From NCBI GenBank assembly GCA_942486035.1, contig CALNXK010000108.1:32501-96500 (forward strand): a DNA stretch of 64,000 bases. Direction: 5' to 3'. The position numbers and the translations under genes were made by a program. The DNA comes from Porites lobata (taxonomy: Eukaryota; Cnidaria; Anthozoa; Scleractinia; Poritidae). The number at the start of each line of letters is the position of its first letter. Position 1 is the stretch's first letter. Of the stretch, positions 11,420-24,806 are shown piece after piece. The notes under the pieces were generated by a model, which worked only from the letters and a program-made list of their open reading frames with translations, had not been told where the DNA came from and searched no databases.

Positions 11420-12758
11420 TTATTCATAAAAAGCAGTATCAATCCTCTACTTAATTTTATCCAGGGATTAAAACAAAGACATTTCATTTTTCAAGGAGGG
11501 GTTTATCATAAGTTATAAAATGGGTACTATCGTAATTTTCAAACTTATTTCAGTTGCATATAAAATTAATGCTGCAGGCCATCTTACTCTCAATATTTGA
11601 CTCAAACAATGGCTATAACATAACTAGGATATTCGCCTAATCAAATTTAAAAATGACCAGAGTTGCTGTTTTTAATGGTGTTCTAACCTGTTTTTAATTA
11701 CCAATAAAATAAAAATTTAAGGGTTTTCCTTGTAACAAAACTTGAAGATAGAAGCAAGTTTTCAAAAACACCCTTAAAAGCCAGGTGAAAAACCCTTTAA
11801 AAATGAAATCACTTATATCTGGAGTTATCTAAACTACGTACATGTATGTCTTGGGAATTTTCTTTAAAACTCACCATATTCACATATGATTGTTAAAAAT
11901 TAAAACACTATCTACTAGAAAAGTGTATTCTAAAATTGTCTATTGAAGTTCCCAAGGTTGTAGGCTATAGCTAGCATGTACTATAGCCCACAAGTCATTT
12001 CAACTAGCCCCAAAACCCTTTTTGATTAGCAGGATTGATTACAATCCCTCTGTAATTTGAATTCCCCAAAAAAAAAAAAAACAGCACTTGCCTGTCAGGC
12101 AAGTTAAGAACAAAAATCACTAGCCCGATGGCAAAATCCACCAGCCCTGGACTATCGGACACTAATTTCTTTGTATGCTGAGGATCATTCAATGAAACAA
12201 CAGCTACAGATCTGGAAACAGATAGGCCGAATTAACAAAAACCTAGAATAGACTTCACTGGCATAACTGAAATAAATAAGAATGCTGGAAAGACATAACT
12301 ATATTTGTTCTACATGAAGCTTGATTTAACATTGCTTAGAGGTAATTTCTTCTCTAAGGCGAAGTTTCAAAATAACAAGTACCGTACATGTAATTGGCAA
12401 AACTAAGCGAAATATAATAACATGCCTTCTAGCTGCCTTATCCAACTAAGTTGTACTGTTGTTAATGATATATGAAAACACTACTGGGACAGGCAATTTT
12501 TCAGGAATGAGGGTTAGGGTACGAAATATATAATCTACACTGTAATGACAGCATCTGAGTTCTTGTACATCACAGTCTGTTTTTGTTGTTAATTTCCATG
12601 ACACTGTTCTACTTTCACAAGAGGTCTGTATGACTGTTTGAAATATATTACTTTTAATCAAACAGTGAAACTCTGTTAATACAGACACTGAGGGGACCAT
12701 GAAAAAAATTAAAAAGCTACTGCTAGAGAAATAAAACAGGACACTGGCATCATTAAAC

Positions 12759-13676
12759 TTAACCCTATTCAGACTGGGGTGGGGGGCTTTTCGAACCCCC
12801 CCTCCGGCAAAATCGTGATAACTCCTACACCGAAAGAGCTATGACGTTCAAATTTCGTGACTTTTCCTAAAATTTATCTAGGAACATTTTGGTATAATTA
12901 CCATGTCCATGTTATTAATCATGTTGCCATGGCAACCAATTTCTGACACATAGGTTTTGGAAAATTTTAAAAATGGTGATTTTTTTGTTTTAAGATCGCG
13001 TTTTTACACTTATAGTGCTTTTTGTTGTTAAAATGGTCTTTGCTTGGGACTAGTTTTTGAATAACATCAAAATGTTTCAACATCGAATATTTGAGGGGGA
13101 GGGGTGGGGTGAAATTTGTCCCTTTTTTCTTTGACAAATATGCTGCTCTATTTTCCAAATAACACTTCCAAAGTCATTTGTTTGGGTAATAAACATTAGT
13201 TTGATACTTCTTTTATACATTCTGAGCTTTTTCCCCTTTGAAAGTTGCTTTAAATTATAATTTTAACAAAAAAACGGAAATCCAAGATGGCGGATCTAAG
13301 ATGGCGGACAACCATTTCAAATTTTAAATTTTATTGCTTCCTATTGCTTTTTCTCGCTGTACAAGTGTTTCCTTGTTATTAGTTCATAAGAAAGGATAAC
13401 GAAGAGATGACTTTACCAATATTATTGATATTTTACGTATCTAAGTGGAAAAATAAGAAGAAACATTGAAAAATCGGAATATGACGTCACTGTGACGTCA
13501 TCATTGGGCGTGGCAAGTCAAAACTGGGTGTGGGGCTTCTTTGTACGGAGATGATCATTGTGTGTAAATTTCATGACCCTAGCATTATTGGTTCCAGAGA
13601 TACAGAGGGGGGTCCGAGGAACCCCCCCCCCCCCAGTCACAGATTGACCAAAAAAGCCCAGTCTGAATAGGGGTAA
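12759..13676. mobile_element. Non-autonomous DNA transposon of about 0.92 kb
   Basis: The left end (TTAACCCTATTCAGACTGGG at about 12759) is matched by the inverted right end (CCCAGTCTGAATAGGGGTAA, 13657-13676). G/C runs lie just inside both ends (12777-12804, 13606-13634). The interior has no transposase. Two perfect CRE palindromes TGACGTCA lie at 13482-13489 and 13493-13500. It lies in the long intron between the transmembrane and first kinase exons of the minus-strand RTK. Confidence 0.65.
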
Positions 13677-13794
13677 CAATCTGTGAACATTGACATGCTG
13701 TTTCAATTAAGTAATAGTATTTTTTTTTTTCAATTTGAAAAAAGCACATGTACACTGTAGGTCTTATTACAGCAAACGGTTGATAAGAAACCCA

Positions 13795-14215
13795 ACCGCC
13801 GCCTGGTTAGGTCAGTTGGGAGAGCGCCGGTCTGCCTAGCGAAAGCTCGCGGGTTCAAACCCCGGCCGGACCAACACTCAGGGTCTTTAAATAACTGAGA
13901 AGAAAGTGCTGCCTTTGTAATGACATCTACAAATGGTTAGACTTTCGTGTCTTCTCGGATAAGGACGAAAAACCGTAGGTTCCGTCTCACAACACTTTTA
14001 CCGATTTGTTTTTGTGGGACGTAAAAGAACCCACATCACTATTCGAAAGGAGTAGGGGTTGAAGAGACTCCGGTTGTGTGGCCAACCTTTACGGGTTGTG
14101 GCATTGGGTAGGGATGGCACCTTGCATGGGACCTATGAGTCCCTTCGTGCACATTCCCTCTGAGCAAGCCTGTGTCCAGAAAATCTGGTAAATAAATAAA
14201 TAATAAATAAATAAA
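13795..14215 (+). mobile_element. tRNA-derived SINE
   Basis: The head resembles a tRNA: A-box-like TTAGGTCAGTTGGGAGAGC at about 13807 and B-box GGTTCAAACCCC at about 13852. These are the internal RNA polymerase III promoter. A tRNA-unrelated body of about 330 bp follows, ending in an A-rich (AAAT)n tail at 14188-14218. The acceptor-like ends do not pair as a functional tRNA would require, so this is a SINE. It is inserted in plus orientation in an intron of the minus-strand RTK. Confidence 0.75.
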
Positions 14216-14218
14216 ATA

Positions 14219-16200
14219 AGAAAGAAACCGTATTAGTAAGATCAACCAAGATTAGCTGTGACCGAATCTGTTGACTGAAAAAAGGTTTTTGTATTCCTTA
14301 AGCTATTATTACTAGCATTGTCCTAATAACTATTAGTCAATGGATATCTGTATAAAATTGTTTGAATTTAGAGAAAAAAGTGAGGATTCACTGTCATACA
14401 GATGTAGCTCCTTAAGAAAACGTTTTTTTTTTTGTGACTTGATAAATTATTGTTCTTGAGTGCATAAGGAATATGAACAAGGCAAACAAAATTGATGCTA
14501 GATACAGTGTAGCACAGGCTATACAAAGAAACTGGCAGGGATATCTGCGTAGCTTAAATAAACAACAGTTCTTTGGAATTGTCAGAAAAGGACATACCTT
14601 GTCTATTTTCATAGAGTTAAGTTCAAGAATGGTGCAACAAAGTGCTTGGGTGGTATTGCTTTTCAGTTGAAAAGTTGGAGACGTGAATATGTATTCAGTG
14701 ATTTGGGTTACAAAGAGTTATGGTGAGTCCTGGGACTCATCTTGTGAAAAGTATTGACTCCCAGTCCAGAAACATGGCGTTCCAGATTAAAAAATATACA
14801 AGTCTGTAATTGAGAATGCTTGGGCCTTTGTGTAACCAGACAGTTAATCTGACTTATTAGGTTGACAGGCTCCAGTACTCTGTATTATTGCAATACAGTG
14901 AAATTAAAATACAGTCCTTTTAAAGGCTAAAATAAATATGCATCCTTCAACAACAGCCATAATAACTGCCACAGAATACACAAACGGGATACTTCCACAA
15001 ATACACATGTTCAGATTTTTTACGGATCTTTGCGTCCATTGGAGTGCATGCCATGAATATTATTATTTTGCATCTTTGGGGATTTTTATTCATCAGGCAT
15101 ATTTTTTTGTATGGACAAGAGATTATTGGAAGATTTTGTTGTAAAATGTAATCAATGAAAATACTGGATGTCATTTGTAGCTTGTGGTTGTCGCTTCTTC
15201 AGAAGCTACACTGTAAATATATATATAGCTGATTAAGTGAAGGTTGGCTACTGGGCATTTGGGCATACCAAACAATGCAATGATTTCCCTGAGTGACCAC
15301 CAAACAATAGCTTATATTTACTGTTGCTCAATTCCCAATGCCCAACGCAACCTTTATTGAACCAGCTGTACATATGTGCAATGTAAGTATGAGGTCCTGA
15401 TTGTTTACATGTAACAAACTAAATGTCAAAATATCGTGTTCCTGAAACTTTTTAGGAATTCGTAAGCAGAAAAATAACGATTTTAGGCTTAACTGAGTCA
15501 ATATAATAAGTTAAATGTCTATAATATATAACTTTATGATTGAATTTTACTTACCAACTATACACACTTTCATTCTTGCAAGACCTAACACAACGAATAA
15601 TATTTGATTCCACTAAAATCACATGATCATGAAGCTTGCAATTAAAGGCCTGAGCCAGAGCATTCACTATTGGTTTTGTGGTTGGTATTGCTATGTATAG
15701 CGAAAGGGGACGGACACAAAGCATAATTAACGTAACACATTTGCAGCTTGAGAGCAAGAATGTAATCTGATCAATTAACTGTAAAGGGAAACAGTCGTTT
15801 CGATACGAGCTTAAGCAGTGAAACTGCAAAAATATTGCGATTACCTGATGTATAGTTATTGCGCGTGAACAAGAAAAAAAAAATGTCGCGAAATATTGGT
15901 TGTATACTATGACTGAATCGATTTGCATCTAAACGAGATGTATCTCCTGGTGTATTGAAATTACTTTGTATCAAAACGATCGGTAAGCAAACTCATATAA
16001 ACAAAAGCCAAAATGGCTCTTGGCAATAACTTAATTGACAGCGCTCTTCGAAAGGCCATATATCCAACTGTCCTTTTCATAACGTTTATGCCTAGACGTT
16101 CCAATAACAGATTTTTCTGAAATAAGGAACAATTGTACTCATGCAGTGGCTGAGTGGATGAAATCTAATAGACAAGCTCTCAGTATTTTGAAAACTAATT
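14219..16200. other. RTK(-) intron, no gene recognised
   Basis: AT-rich intron sequence. Several short frames on both strands (for example 14473-14670 and 15551-15928) lack domains or splice context. A short (TA)n stretch lies near 15218. Confidence 0.45.
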
Positions 16201-16209
16201 TTGTTCTTT

Positions 16210-16660
16210 TCCATTCTAAGAGACTTAAATCATAAAGTCATTAAATCTAAAAATTGATGGTGTGAACATCTAAGAAGTTTCCCCGGTCAAATACTTAGGT
16301 GTCACTTTTGACTCATACTTTCTTTACTTGGAAAAATCATGTTTATGAACTCTGCTTAAAACTATCGAAAACTGTAGGTATATTTTCCAAATTAAAGTAC
16401 TATGTTAATGTTGATATACTTATTATGCTTTACTATTCCCTTATTTACCCCTTTCTTACCTGTGGTATTCAAGTTTAGGGTCTCACATATCCAACCTACC
16501 TAAAACTAGTAACTACTTTGCAAAAACAAGTCGTCAGAATAATGACTTTTTCCGACCCTAGATCTCATCCTGAGCCATTACTGAAGTCTCTCAGACTCCT
16601 AAAATTCTTTGATATTAAAAAATACAATAAAACAAACAGAATCTATGAAACTGGAAATGA
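16210..16660 (+). pseudogene. Degenerate LINE reverse-transcriptase C-terminus
   Basis: Read across frames, the plus strand shows the post-catalytic part of a non-LTR reverse transcriptase: KYLGVTFDS near 16297, a LYYSLIYPFLT-like segment near 16428, then TLQKQVVRI-like near 16518 and EPLLKSLRLLKF near 16572. Multiple frameshifts and stops disrupt it. The clade cannot be assigned from this fragment. Confidence 0.6.
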
Positions 16661-18649
16661 TCCTCACAGTTAAATGCTAGGGTCTTATTCTATACTAGGG
16701 TTTTATTCTTACATGTACGTGTGCCACCCAAACCTCGAAATGTAATATTATTACTGGAGTGAGGCATTGTTAGAGTTAAGTGTCTTGTCCAAGAACACAT
16801 CATGTGAACTCAGCCAGGGCTAGCTCATTCCTAGAATGCTCGAAATGGATTGAAGCCCACTGACCAACTAACCACAAGGCTACTTTTCCAGCATATAGTT
16901 GGAGTAGAGCAAATACAAATTATTTTTTTTATTATTATTAGCAGTTTTGGTAAGAGTCTGCTGCAACTGTACCCTCTGTTAAAATTAGTACTATCGCGGG
17001 CAACAACATTCTACTTAACTACACATGAAAACACATCATTTCTCGCATGTGGTAAGGTTGTAAGTTTGACTTCTAGCAGCAATTTCCAGTCTTCCCTGAC
17101 ATTTACCGCTTTGTTATCTAAATAATCTAAAATAATACAATCTGTCGCACTATCAGTAAAAGAAAAGTACACTTACTTAGTTGTTCAGTTGGTAGCAATA
17201 CTTCAGAATACCCGGCCCGACTTCTCAGGGCTTAATGTCGGTCCCACAGTAAGGTGTGCTCGATCGGTCAAACAACAATCCCGTGTGGCGAAACTATATT
17301 GCTCCTTGGACCGACCAACGCAATCTGGACAATTCGGGTTTTCGATAAAGTTTTGTCACCCAGCCGGCATCTTTATGCCAAAAAAACAACGTGCTTTTCC
17401 ATCACACTGCAATAAAACATAAAACGAACATGGCGTTAAAAAATTCGCACATGACGCAACTCACTAATTCAAACGCACAGCACTATGTGAAAATGCTTTG
17501 CACTAACAACAACAAAACCACCATCAACAAGCAAATTTTATGAAGATTTAAAAAATGTTTCTTTCAAAGGTCAAAAAATTGAAACACACCTTTCTATCTT
17601 CAGATGTTTTGCGCCTTGTCAGGTAGATCTGTGAGCTGAAACACTCCCTTTTTCAGCCATTTTACCTCTAGAGAACAAGCGAACCTCATCGGTTGCCATT
17701 TTTTTCACTCTCATGTGCTTCCTCGTCATTCAAAGGCGCATCTCCTAAGGTGCTGTGTGGAAAGGTCATTTCTAGGCGTAGCAAAGAGCTGAAAAGTGAC
17801 CCTGGATCGTGTCCCTTGGTTTTGGGCGCCATTTTAAAAATTTGGGTGACGTCATCTTATATCCAGTTCTGGTTGTGGCCCGGACTGGTCACTAAAATTC
17901 AAACTACAACAAACAACAAACAAACAAACTACTGTCGATCCTACCGAGATTTTACTTTCACGATGTATTAGGGCAGCTGAAAAGCAATTTTCATGCAAAT
18001 TTTCGCTTTAAAAGAGTTCTTGGTTTTGTGACAGAGCACGCTTGAATTTCTAAGCTTTTGCATGACGGGGCATTTACATGACGGCCAAGAGAGTTGTCTC
18101 GTAGATTAAAAATATATCTCACTTCAGGGAATTTTGCTATCTAAACAGTTTATGTATTTTTCACGGTCTTTCCCGCTAACCCGGGTGGAATCGTTGGCAG
18201 CTTCATTCACGAGTTTGTTTTTTGTGAATGAGCAAAAGCCGTGATTTTTAACCATTTTTCTTTTAAAACTAGCGCTATTATTAGCATTAGCTGGGGAAAA
18301 GTGAATTTTGTTATTCAGACAAAAAATCTGAAGGGAGAATCAAGCAAGTCAGCCAGGAAAACAGTAAAGCAAAACAGGCGGCTAGTGATGTCGCCTCACC
18401 AGCTTTATAAACTATACGCTGTAAGTACTGCAATCTTGCTTTTATGAACCGTTTACTCGACATTTCTGCTCTGTTTGTAGCTTTGTTTTCCATTTTTTCA
18501 TTGAATGTTGCCTCGCAAGTTTTCTACTTTTCAGAAAAGGTTGTTGTCAACGATTGCATTTAGCTTTCAATCTTGAATAAACAGCACAAACAACTTTTCC
18601 AGCAGTCGGTTATCGCCGTTTTCCGTAGGAAAATAAATAAAAATGATAT
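16661..18649. other. RTK(-) intron, no gene recognised
   Basis: No domain was recognised in the frames at 16850-17125, 17189-17422 and 17693-17971. No clear repeat was found by eye. Confidence 0.4.
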
Positions 18650-18777
18650 TCACCGGCCTAGGTCGGTCCGTATTGGGAGAAACTGTGCACTCGGTCTGAG
18701 TACCGCCTCGGCCTCGGGCGGTACTCTCACAAGACCTCGGGCACAGTTTCTCCCAATACGGACCTCCCAGCCGGTGA
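18650..18777. repeat. Near-perfect hairpin (MITE-like palindrome)
   Basis: Nested inverted repeats are present: CACCGGC / GCCGGTG at the outside, a 24-bp arm (18665-18688 against 18741-18764, GGTCCGTATTGGGAGAAACT start), and an inner GAGTACCGCC / GGCGGTACTC stem (18698-18707, 18717-18726) around a 9-nt loop. It contains no gene and is probably a short foldback MITE. Confidence 0.75.
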
Positions 18778-21249
18778 ATAACATATATTTACTAATACAA
18801 ATTGCTCGGTGTGATACGCCTTTTGGGCAATTTAAGAAGGAAAAACTCATGCAATTAGGTTTATTTATTTATTTATTTTTTGGGGAGAGAAACAGAAATT
18901 TCGTTTACCAAAAAGTTTTTGGCCGCCGACGAGTTACGTAGCTACATGATCATACCATTAGGTGACAAGTCATGCTATGATTTGATTCTGAAAATGAACG
19001 AAAAGGCATAACCTCAGAAGGCTGGATAGACTTCTTCCATCAAGAATCTAAAGTAAAGCCGGGTAAGCTTCTTATTTACCAAAAACAGATAAAACGGTAA
19101 ATAACTTGTTTTTGTTGTGCGTCAAACGTTTTTAAACAGCCGGCTGATTATTACAACAATTTACGTACCGCTGTGAAATTCACTCTAAAAATGGGGAAAG
19201 GACTTAAAATTCTACGTTGCCTTTCTTTTACATGTTTTTTATCCCGGGCTAGAAATATTTATTTTCATTACTTAGAGAGCTTGGATCAACTTCTGATCTA
19301 GAGAATCATATTAAGAGCATTGTGTACAGTAGTTACAAGACGACGGCTCCCGCCATTTGATCCTGGTCATCAATAACATGCATGACCATCCCTGTTAACA
19401 TGTGTTAATATATCTCTTTCGATTCAAAAGCATTTAAAGAAGCTTAATTACTTTCTTTGAGAGGCCGAAGACGAATTCAAGCGTCAAAAGAGGCAATTCC
19501 GTGACACGACCAATAATTATGCAAATACGCAAAATGGCAGATTACAATCTACTGTTGGTTGCAATCTCAGAAGATACCCGCAAGTCTGAGTCTGATTTTT
19601 ATACCAGATTTAGGACGCAACTTTTGAGATATTTTCCCTCAAATCTTCCTTACTTTTAGGGTTTGGATTAAGCCTGCAAGATGGGTAGTCTTTGAACCAC
19701 TGTGACTTGAACATGTTTTGATCAAAGATATTTTTATTTAGCCTGTGAACGATCGAAGATTAACTAAAAAAAACTGAATCGAACAGATTTTTCGTGCGGG
19801 CATTCGTTTGTTTGCCACGCGTTTTTCAAAATCCATCAATTTTAGTCTTTAAAACACTCTCTGAGAGGCCGAGACGTACTCAATTCGTTTTTGACTTGTA
19901 ACAGAGATAAGAATAAGAATTTGAAAACAAAAATAACGAATAGGTATATACTTACTAAAGCCTTTTCACCGACAAAAAATAAAGGAAAACTATTTTTGTA
20001 TGGCTCAAGCAAATGTACATATAGAAGGCCGTGCCAACTCTAATGTGTTTTCGAATGTATCGTCGTTGTCATCCAAAACACATCGATCGATTCGCGTCCA
20101 CATTACTGTTTTGATGCGTTTTCAACTGTCTCTGTCCACACTAAAGTGCTCGAAACACGATGGAATTGCACTTTGTGATATAAGTTGAACTCTATGCGCA
20201 GGCCAAAAAAAAAAACACGCCCCTGGAACATTTCGGTCGATGCGTACCTTTCGACCGTTTTCAACCGCTTACTCTAAATACGATATGTATGCGTTTTTGT
20301 TTTGATCCACTTTCAACAGCGTTTTAAATCGACGCGTTTTTGATGAAAACACAAAGCGTATAAGCGAGGACGGAAGGCCCTAAAGCATCGCCATACATGC
20401 GTCTTCAAACGAAAATGCGTTTGTTTGGAAAGAGCTTAAGTGTACCTGTACGTCCTCATACGTCTCTTCGCCTCTGTTATATCTGAAAAGGTAAATGACA
20501 CATACAAGTAAAAGTAAATATCACGTGCAGTTGATAGACGTGCTAGAAATTTTCATTCAGTGGATAAAAATACATAGAGCCGCCGTGTAATGTTCTTTTT
20601 ATTATATATACAAAAAGACATCCATAAAATAATAGAGGGAAAAGACCGAAATTACATCATCGATAAACTCACGTGTGAGATTATGGAAAATAAACCACTC
20701 GGGTTCCGGATGTAGTTTTTATGAATTTTACGAGTGGTATATTTTCCAGCTGAACACTCGTGTGTATATAATAAAAAAGTGTAACGGTAAAGGAAAGTAT
20801 ATTTAGAGCTGAAAGCTAGTATATAGAATATCACACCACCAACAAAAATGTTATATTTCATCGGATAGGATGATTTTTAAACGCGCATGTTAATGTTTGA
20901 ATTGATGTTTACATGTAAAACTATTCACGTTATTAATCACGTTATTAATTACCTTTGCGTCTTAGTAAGACCTGTAAATACCAAAAAAATATATGATTTA
21001 GTGCTTGTCTATGGTTAATAAATAACTGGACATAATGTAAATGTCCCAGTAGGTTGGTGAATTTTGCTTTTGCAAAAGGAAATAACAACATGGAAAAAGT
21101 TAACTTTATGAAATTTAGTACTGTTGTAATATTTGACATAATTCACCCTCCATGCAGATTCTTATTTTTAGATATTTTTATTTATTTATTTTTAAGAAAG
21201 AAGATGTTGATGAGTGGCCTTTTTGCGGAAAAAGAAATATTTTAGTTAC
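18778..21249. other. RTK(-) intron, no gene recognised
   Basis: Intron sequence. The tract at about 20060-20440 has repeated GCGTTTT/ACGCGTTTT motifs, like a degraded MITE, and resembles the tract at 51080-51290. The tract at about 20665-20765 has inverted CTCGTGT/CACTCG motifs. No coding content was recognised. Confidence 0.4.
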
Positions 21250-21369
21250 CTTTTAGAATGAGTTTTCTCCATCCTCGAACGACCAGAAAGATATTAATTG
21301 CCACCAGCAAAGAAATAACGCTTAAATAGATCGCATGTAGAAGTAATCTTTGTTTCTTCCAAAAGTCAT
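21250..21369 (-). CDS. RTK(-) transmembrane exon
   Basis: The exon is 120 nt, with a CTCCAG acceptor behind a long pyrimidine tract and a GTAACT donor, phase 1-1. It encodes one hydrophobic helix (AIYLSVISLLVAINIFLVV) followed by a basic stop-transfer stretch (RGWRKL). It has the same length, the same phases and the same LLHA/ILHA start as the plus-strand transmembrane exon at 57293-57412. Confidence 0.85.
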
Positions 21370-21601
21370 CTGGAGAAAAAAAAAAATTTTAACAAAGACA
21401 AGACTGTAGGAGCATACTAAAAAAAGTTGCGTTATCAACATTACTTCACAAACAAATAGTACTACGCAGAGGCTTTGATGCTGTACATGATGTACATTTA
21501 CAGAATTTTTCTTTAGCGAATCAATTCAGTTTTTTAGCGTAATAGAAAACAGCACTTCAAACAAGACTTTACAAATAAGAGGAGCAGATAATGCCACTTA
21601 C

Positions 21602-21646
21602 TGTTCTTTGTTTTTGCTGGTATGTCCGTTGAATTCAGGTGGGGTA
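21602..21646 (-). CDS. RTK(-) short juxta-membrane linker exon
   Basis: This 45-nt exon lies between a GATTGACAG acceptor and a GTAAGT donor and is phase 1-1. It encodes a short polar linker (LNSTDIPAKTKN). It matches the position, phase and style of the 30-nt linker exon at 56094-56123 in the plus-strand gene, directly before the transmembrane exon. Confidence 0.6.
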
Positions 21647-23149
21647 CTGTCAATCAATAATAATTGAGGAAAATATGATTTGACAAAAATAATGGATTTC
21701 TGCAACTATAACAGAGTTCGTTTAATCACCGATTGTTATGCTGGCAGTTCTGATACGCCTGATAACATTAGCTGATTGATTGTGGCATTTAATAGCAGGC
21801 TCTGAGCCTACGGTCAGAGAAAATGGAACCCATCACCTATACCACTACACCACTGTGGATTAGATTATTTATATTTTCGTTTTACATATTTATAATGACA
21901 AACCTGAGAGTAAAAACCATTTCGAGTCAGTACTTATCCCTAATCACTCAGATTGACAGTGCTTAATCCCAGTCCCTATGTTCAGTGCTTAACCCTAATC
22001 ACAATAACGTTTTTGCGAATTTTTAAAAAGTAATAACCGTTATTAAATACATACTGAGAAATACTCAACAAAAAGTTGTGTTGTAAATTTTGATACGCAA
22101 ATGAGTTCTAGCCAATCAGAGGAGTGAACTATGGTTTTCACATGTGAGAAAAATGATACGTCCAATCAGGAGTCGCAGGCGTGTGAGTTTCGCGCCAAAA
22201 TTCCCGCCTTTTCTTGCAGCTTGCTGAGCGCCGCTTCGCACACATTCGAAGTTTTTCTCAAAGAATTTTTTCTCGTTAAAAAAAGTGAAAAACATTTCAG
22301 AAATGGAATGGAATAGCTTCCTTTGTTTCACTGTCGATAAAGAAAACTGTGGAGAGCCGGCGAAACAACAGGGGAAGGGGAAAAAACAGAAAACGACGTA
22401 AGCTGATGTTGTGCTTTTTATCGGAGCTACTTTGTCTTCCATTTATAAGCTTAGGCTTATATTGAAACAGGCCATTTTACTTAAATTCACTCATTTTCAA
22501 TTGTACATTCAGAACAAACAGTTAAGATTACTTGTAGTTCTTGGATTACCTCATATCCTTACCGTCATTTATGTTTTTAAGAAACGTTTCTACTAAACAG
22601 CTGATACTTCGTTTTCATTGTTATTTCGTGGTGTGTAGCGGCAAATTTAAGCATTTTGAAAAGACTAAAATAAAAAGGCCACCAAAATGATGATTGTCTC
22701 AGTATGTATATAATAAACACAATACCATATGTAAAGTGCTTCGTACGGTATTTACCCACTCGTTGTTTTTTGTATTAGAAATCTCACTCGTTTGCTGCGC
22801 TCACTCGTTCGATTTCTCATACGTCAACAACTCGTGTGTAAATAACGTACGCCAGCACTTTCCATGAAATATTCTCTATAAGAGCCTAGGAATAAAGAGA
22901 TTACATATTGAACGCTAGAACACTTATTACAAAATAAACGTCAAATCTAAGGCTGGGGACGATGTAATGAGAACTATCGCTAGTAAGGTGTTAGATTACT
23001 AGAAATAGTGCAGCGATATGTCGGTTCAGTTTAATGCCTGTCCCAGGCAAGTTGAGGAAATGAGCTTTCTTCACGTCTATTCAAAAATTTGTACTCTTTT
23101 TCTTCTAGTTTGTTTTCATGGCAGAATTTCACTGATCATTAATTTCATA
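21647..23149. other. RTK(-) intron, no gene recognised
   Basis: No exon was recognised. The tract near 22775-22830 carries the CTCACTCGTTCGATTTCTCA-type palindromic repeat. No FN3 exon corresponding to the plus-strand gene was found. Confidence 0.4.
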
Positions 23150-23321
23150 AACGATAATAATAATAATAACGATAATAATAATAATAATAATAATAATAAC
23201 GATAATAATAATAATATTAATGGAAAATTTATTTAACTTTGAAAATATGAACATAATTTGCAGAAATATTTGAATTAAGAATCTTAAAAGCACTATATTA
23301 CACTAAGAATTATATTATACA

Positions 23322-23352
<31 letters not shown>
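23150..23352. repeat. (AAT)n and (TA)n microsatellites
   Basis: An AAT/AAC triplet array lies at 23153-23220 and a TA array at 23318-23352. The triplet array creates a spurious poly-Asn frame. Confidence 0.85.
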
Positions 23353-23353
<1 letters not shown>

Positions 23354-23452
23354 TAGAGGTTTGAACTTGAAATCCGTAAAAACAGTGCTCAATACATAAA
23401 GTAGAGCGAGTATACGTATGGTTGACGGAAGAAAACAAGTAACTACATAAGT

Positions 23453-23495
23453 ATCCCTACAAGCCTGTTTCGTGGTTGCCCACTCATCAGGGGAT
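23453..23495 (-). ncRNA. Hammerhead ribozyme (left Penelope arm)
   Basis: On the minus strand the order is: stem I 5' AUCCC, core CUGAUGA, stem II GUGG-GCAA-CCAC, GAAA, short stem III ACA-GGCU-UGU, A at the cleavage position, then stem I 3' GGGAU. All 12 base pairs are Watson-Crick. It is identical to the right-arm copy. Hammerheads with a very short stem III are known in Penelope-like elements. Confidence 0.85.
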
Positions 23496-23571
23496 TTTAA
23501 TGAGAATAACTTTACCATTACTTATATACTAGACTGATTTACATAATTTATTCAGTGCGAGGTTCGTTACA

Positions 23572-23941
23572 TCAGTTGTTGCGCAAGAGGGCTTTGTTTC
23601 TGTGGCGGCAGGAAGACACGAGTTCATTACGTTTGTTAAGTGTAGAGAGTTCAGGTCGGCAGATGATAAGGAATTTTTCTTTAAGACATAAGTTGCATCG
23701 TTTGCTTGAGCTGTTGTACGGCAGGTGTGAAGATAGAATGCGCCAGGCGATAGAGTAGTTGATGTTGTTTTCTTTAAGAGTCCAGACGTGTTTGCTGAGT
23801 TCAGTGGAGTTTCTGTTCTTTGCGTGACGGAATGATGACATGTGGTTGCTGTATCTTGTTTTGAAGTCGTTCGCAGTAAGCCCGATGTACGTTTCTGTCG
23901 TGTTGGTGTCTTTTCGTGTGACAGTAGCTTGGTAGATGACA
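23572..23941 (-). pseudogene. Inverted duplicate of the Penelope GIY-YIG-like C-terminus
   Basis: The minus-strand frame encodes the same stretch as 24361-24730: ETYIGLTANDFKTRY, NSTELSKHVW, CNLCLKEKF and the SSCRHR end. It is truncated at 23941, where homology with the right arm stops abruptly. No reverse transcriptase lies upstream on this strand. Confidence 0.7.
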
Positions 23942-24117
23942 GGAAGCCGCGCCCGCCTACCAGAAAGCACTCGACGACAGTGGATACAGCTGCACGCTTC
24001 ACTACGAACCCACCCATACACGCAAACCGAAAAACCGACAACGCAATAACATTCTATGGTACAACCCACCCTTTAGCAAGAACACCAGTACCAACATTGG
24101 ACGTAAATTCCTCGCCT

Positions 24118-24730
24118 TAATAGACAAGCACTTCCCCAAGGACCACAAGCTACGAAAAATCTTTAACAGAAACACCATCAAGATCAGTTACAGCTGCATG
24201 AACAACGCAAAACAAATCATCGACAACCACAACAAACGAATCTTGATGCTACCACCGCTGCCGCCGACTCCGCCCCCACCATCATCAACAACAACAACAA
24301 GAAATGCAACTGCCGACAAAAGAACTCATGCCCGCTCAACGGGAACTGCCTTCAGCCTGCTGTCATCTACCAAGCTACTGTCACACGAAAAGACACCAAC
24401 ACGACAGAAACGTACATCGGGCTTACTGCGAACGACTTCAAAACAAGATACAGCAACCACATGTCATCATTCCGTTACGCAAAGAACAGAAACTCCACTG
24501 AACTCAGCAAACACGTCTGGACTCTTAAAGAAAACAACATCAACTACTCTATCGCCTGGCGCATTCTATCTTCACACCTGCCGTACAACAGCTCAAGCAA
24601 ACGATGCAACTTATGTCTTAAAGAAAAATTCCTTATCATCTGCCGACCTGAACTCTCTACACTTAACAAACGTAATGAACTCGTGTCTTCCTGCCGCCAC
24701 AGAAACAAAGCCCTCTTGCGCAACAACTGA
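24118..24730 (+). pseudogene. Penelope-like element C-terminus with GIY-YIG-like domain
   Basis: The plus-strand frame reads LRKIFNRNT, SYSCMNN and, after a one-base frame break near 24245, a Cys cluster (CNCRQKNSCPLNGNC, 24305-24350). Then comes IYQATV, ETYIGLTANDFKTRY (GIY-YIG-like core with the Arg), SSFR, NSTELSKHVW, CNLCLKEKF and a terminal NELVSSCRHR. This is the endonuclease end of Penelope-like retroelements. The frame break and missing reverse transcriptase make it non-autonomous. Confidence 0.7.
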
Positions 24731-24806
24731 TGTAACGAACCTCGCACTGAATAAATTATGTAAATCAGTCTAGTATATAAGTAATGGTAAAGTTATTCTC
24801 ATTAAA

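Noticed and set aside
13795..13870. tRNA gene
   Set aside because: The A and B boxes are present, but the acceptor stem does not pair and the unit continues into a SINE body with an AAAT tail.
23018..23236. Poly-Asn protein frame
   Set aside because: It is a translation of an AAT/AAC microsatellite.
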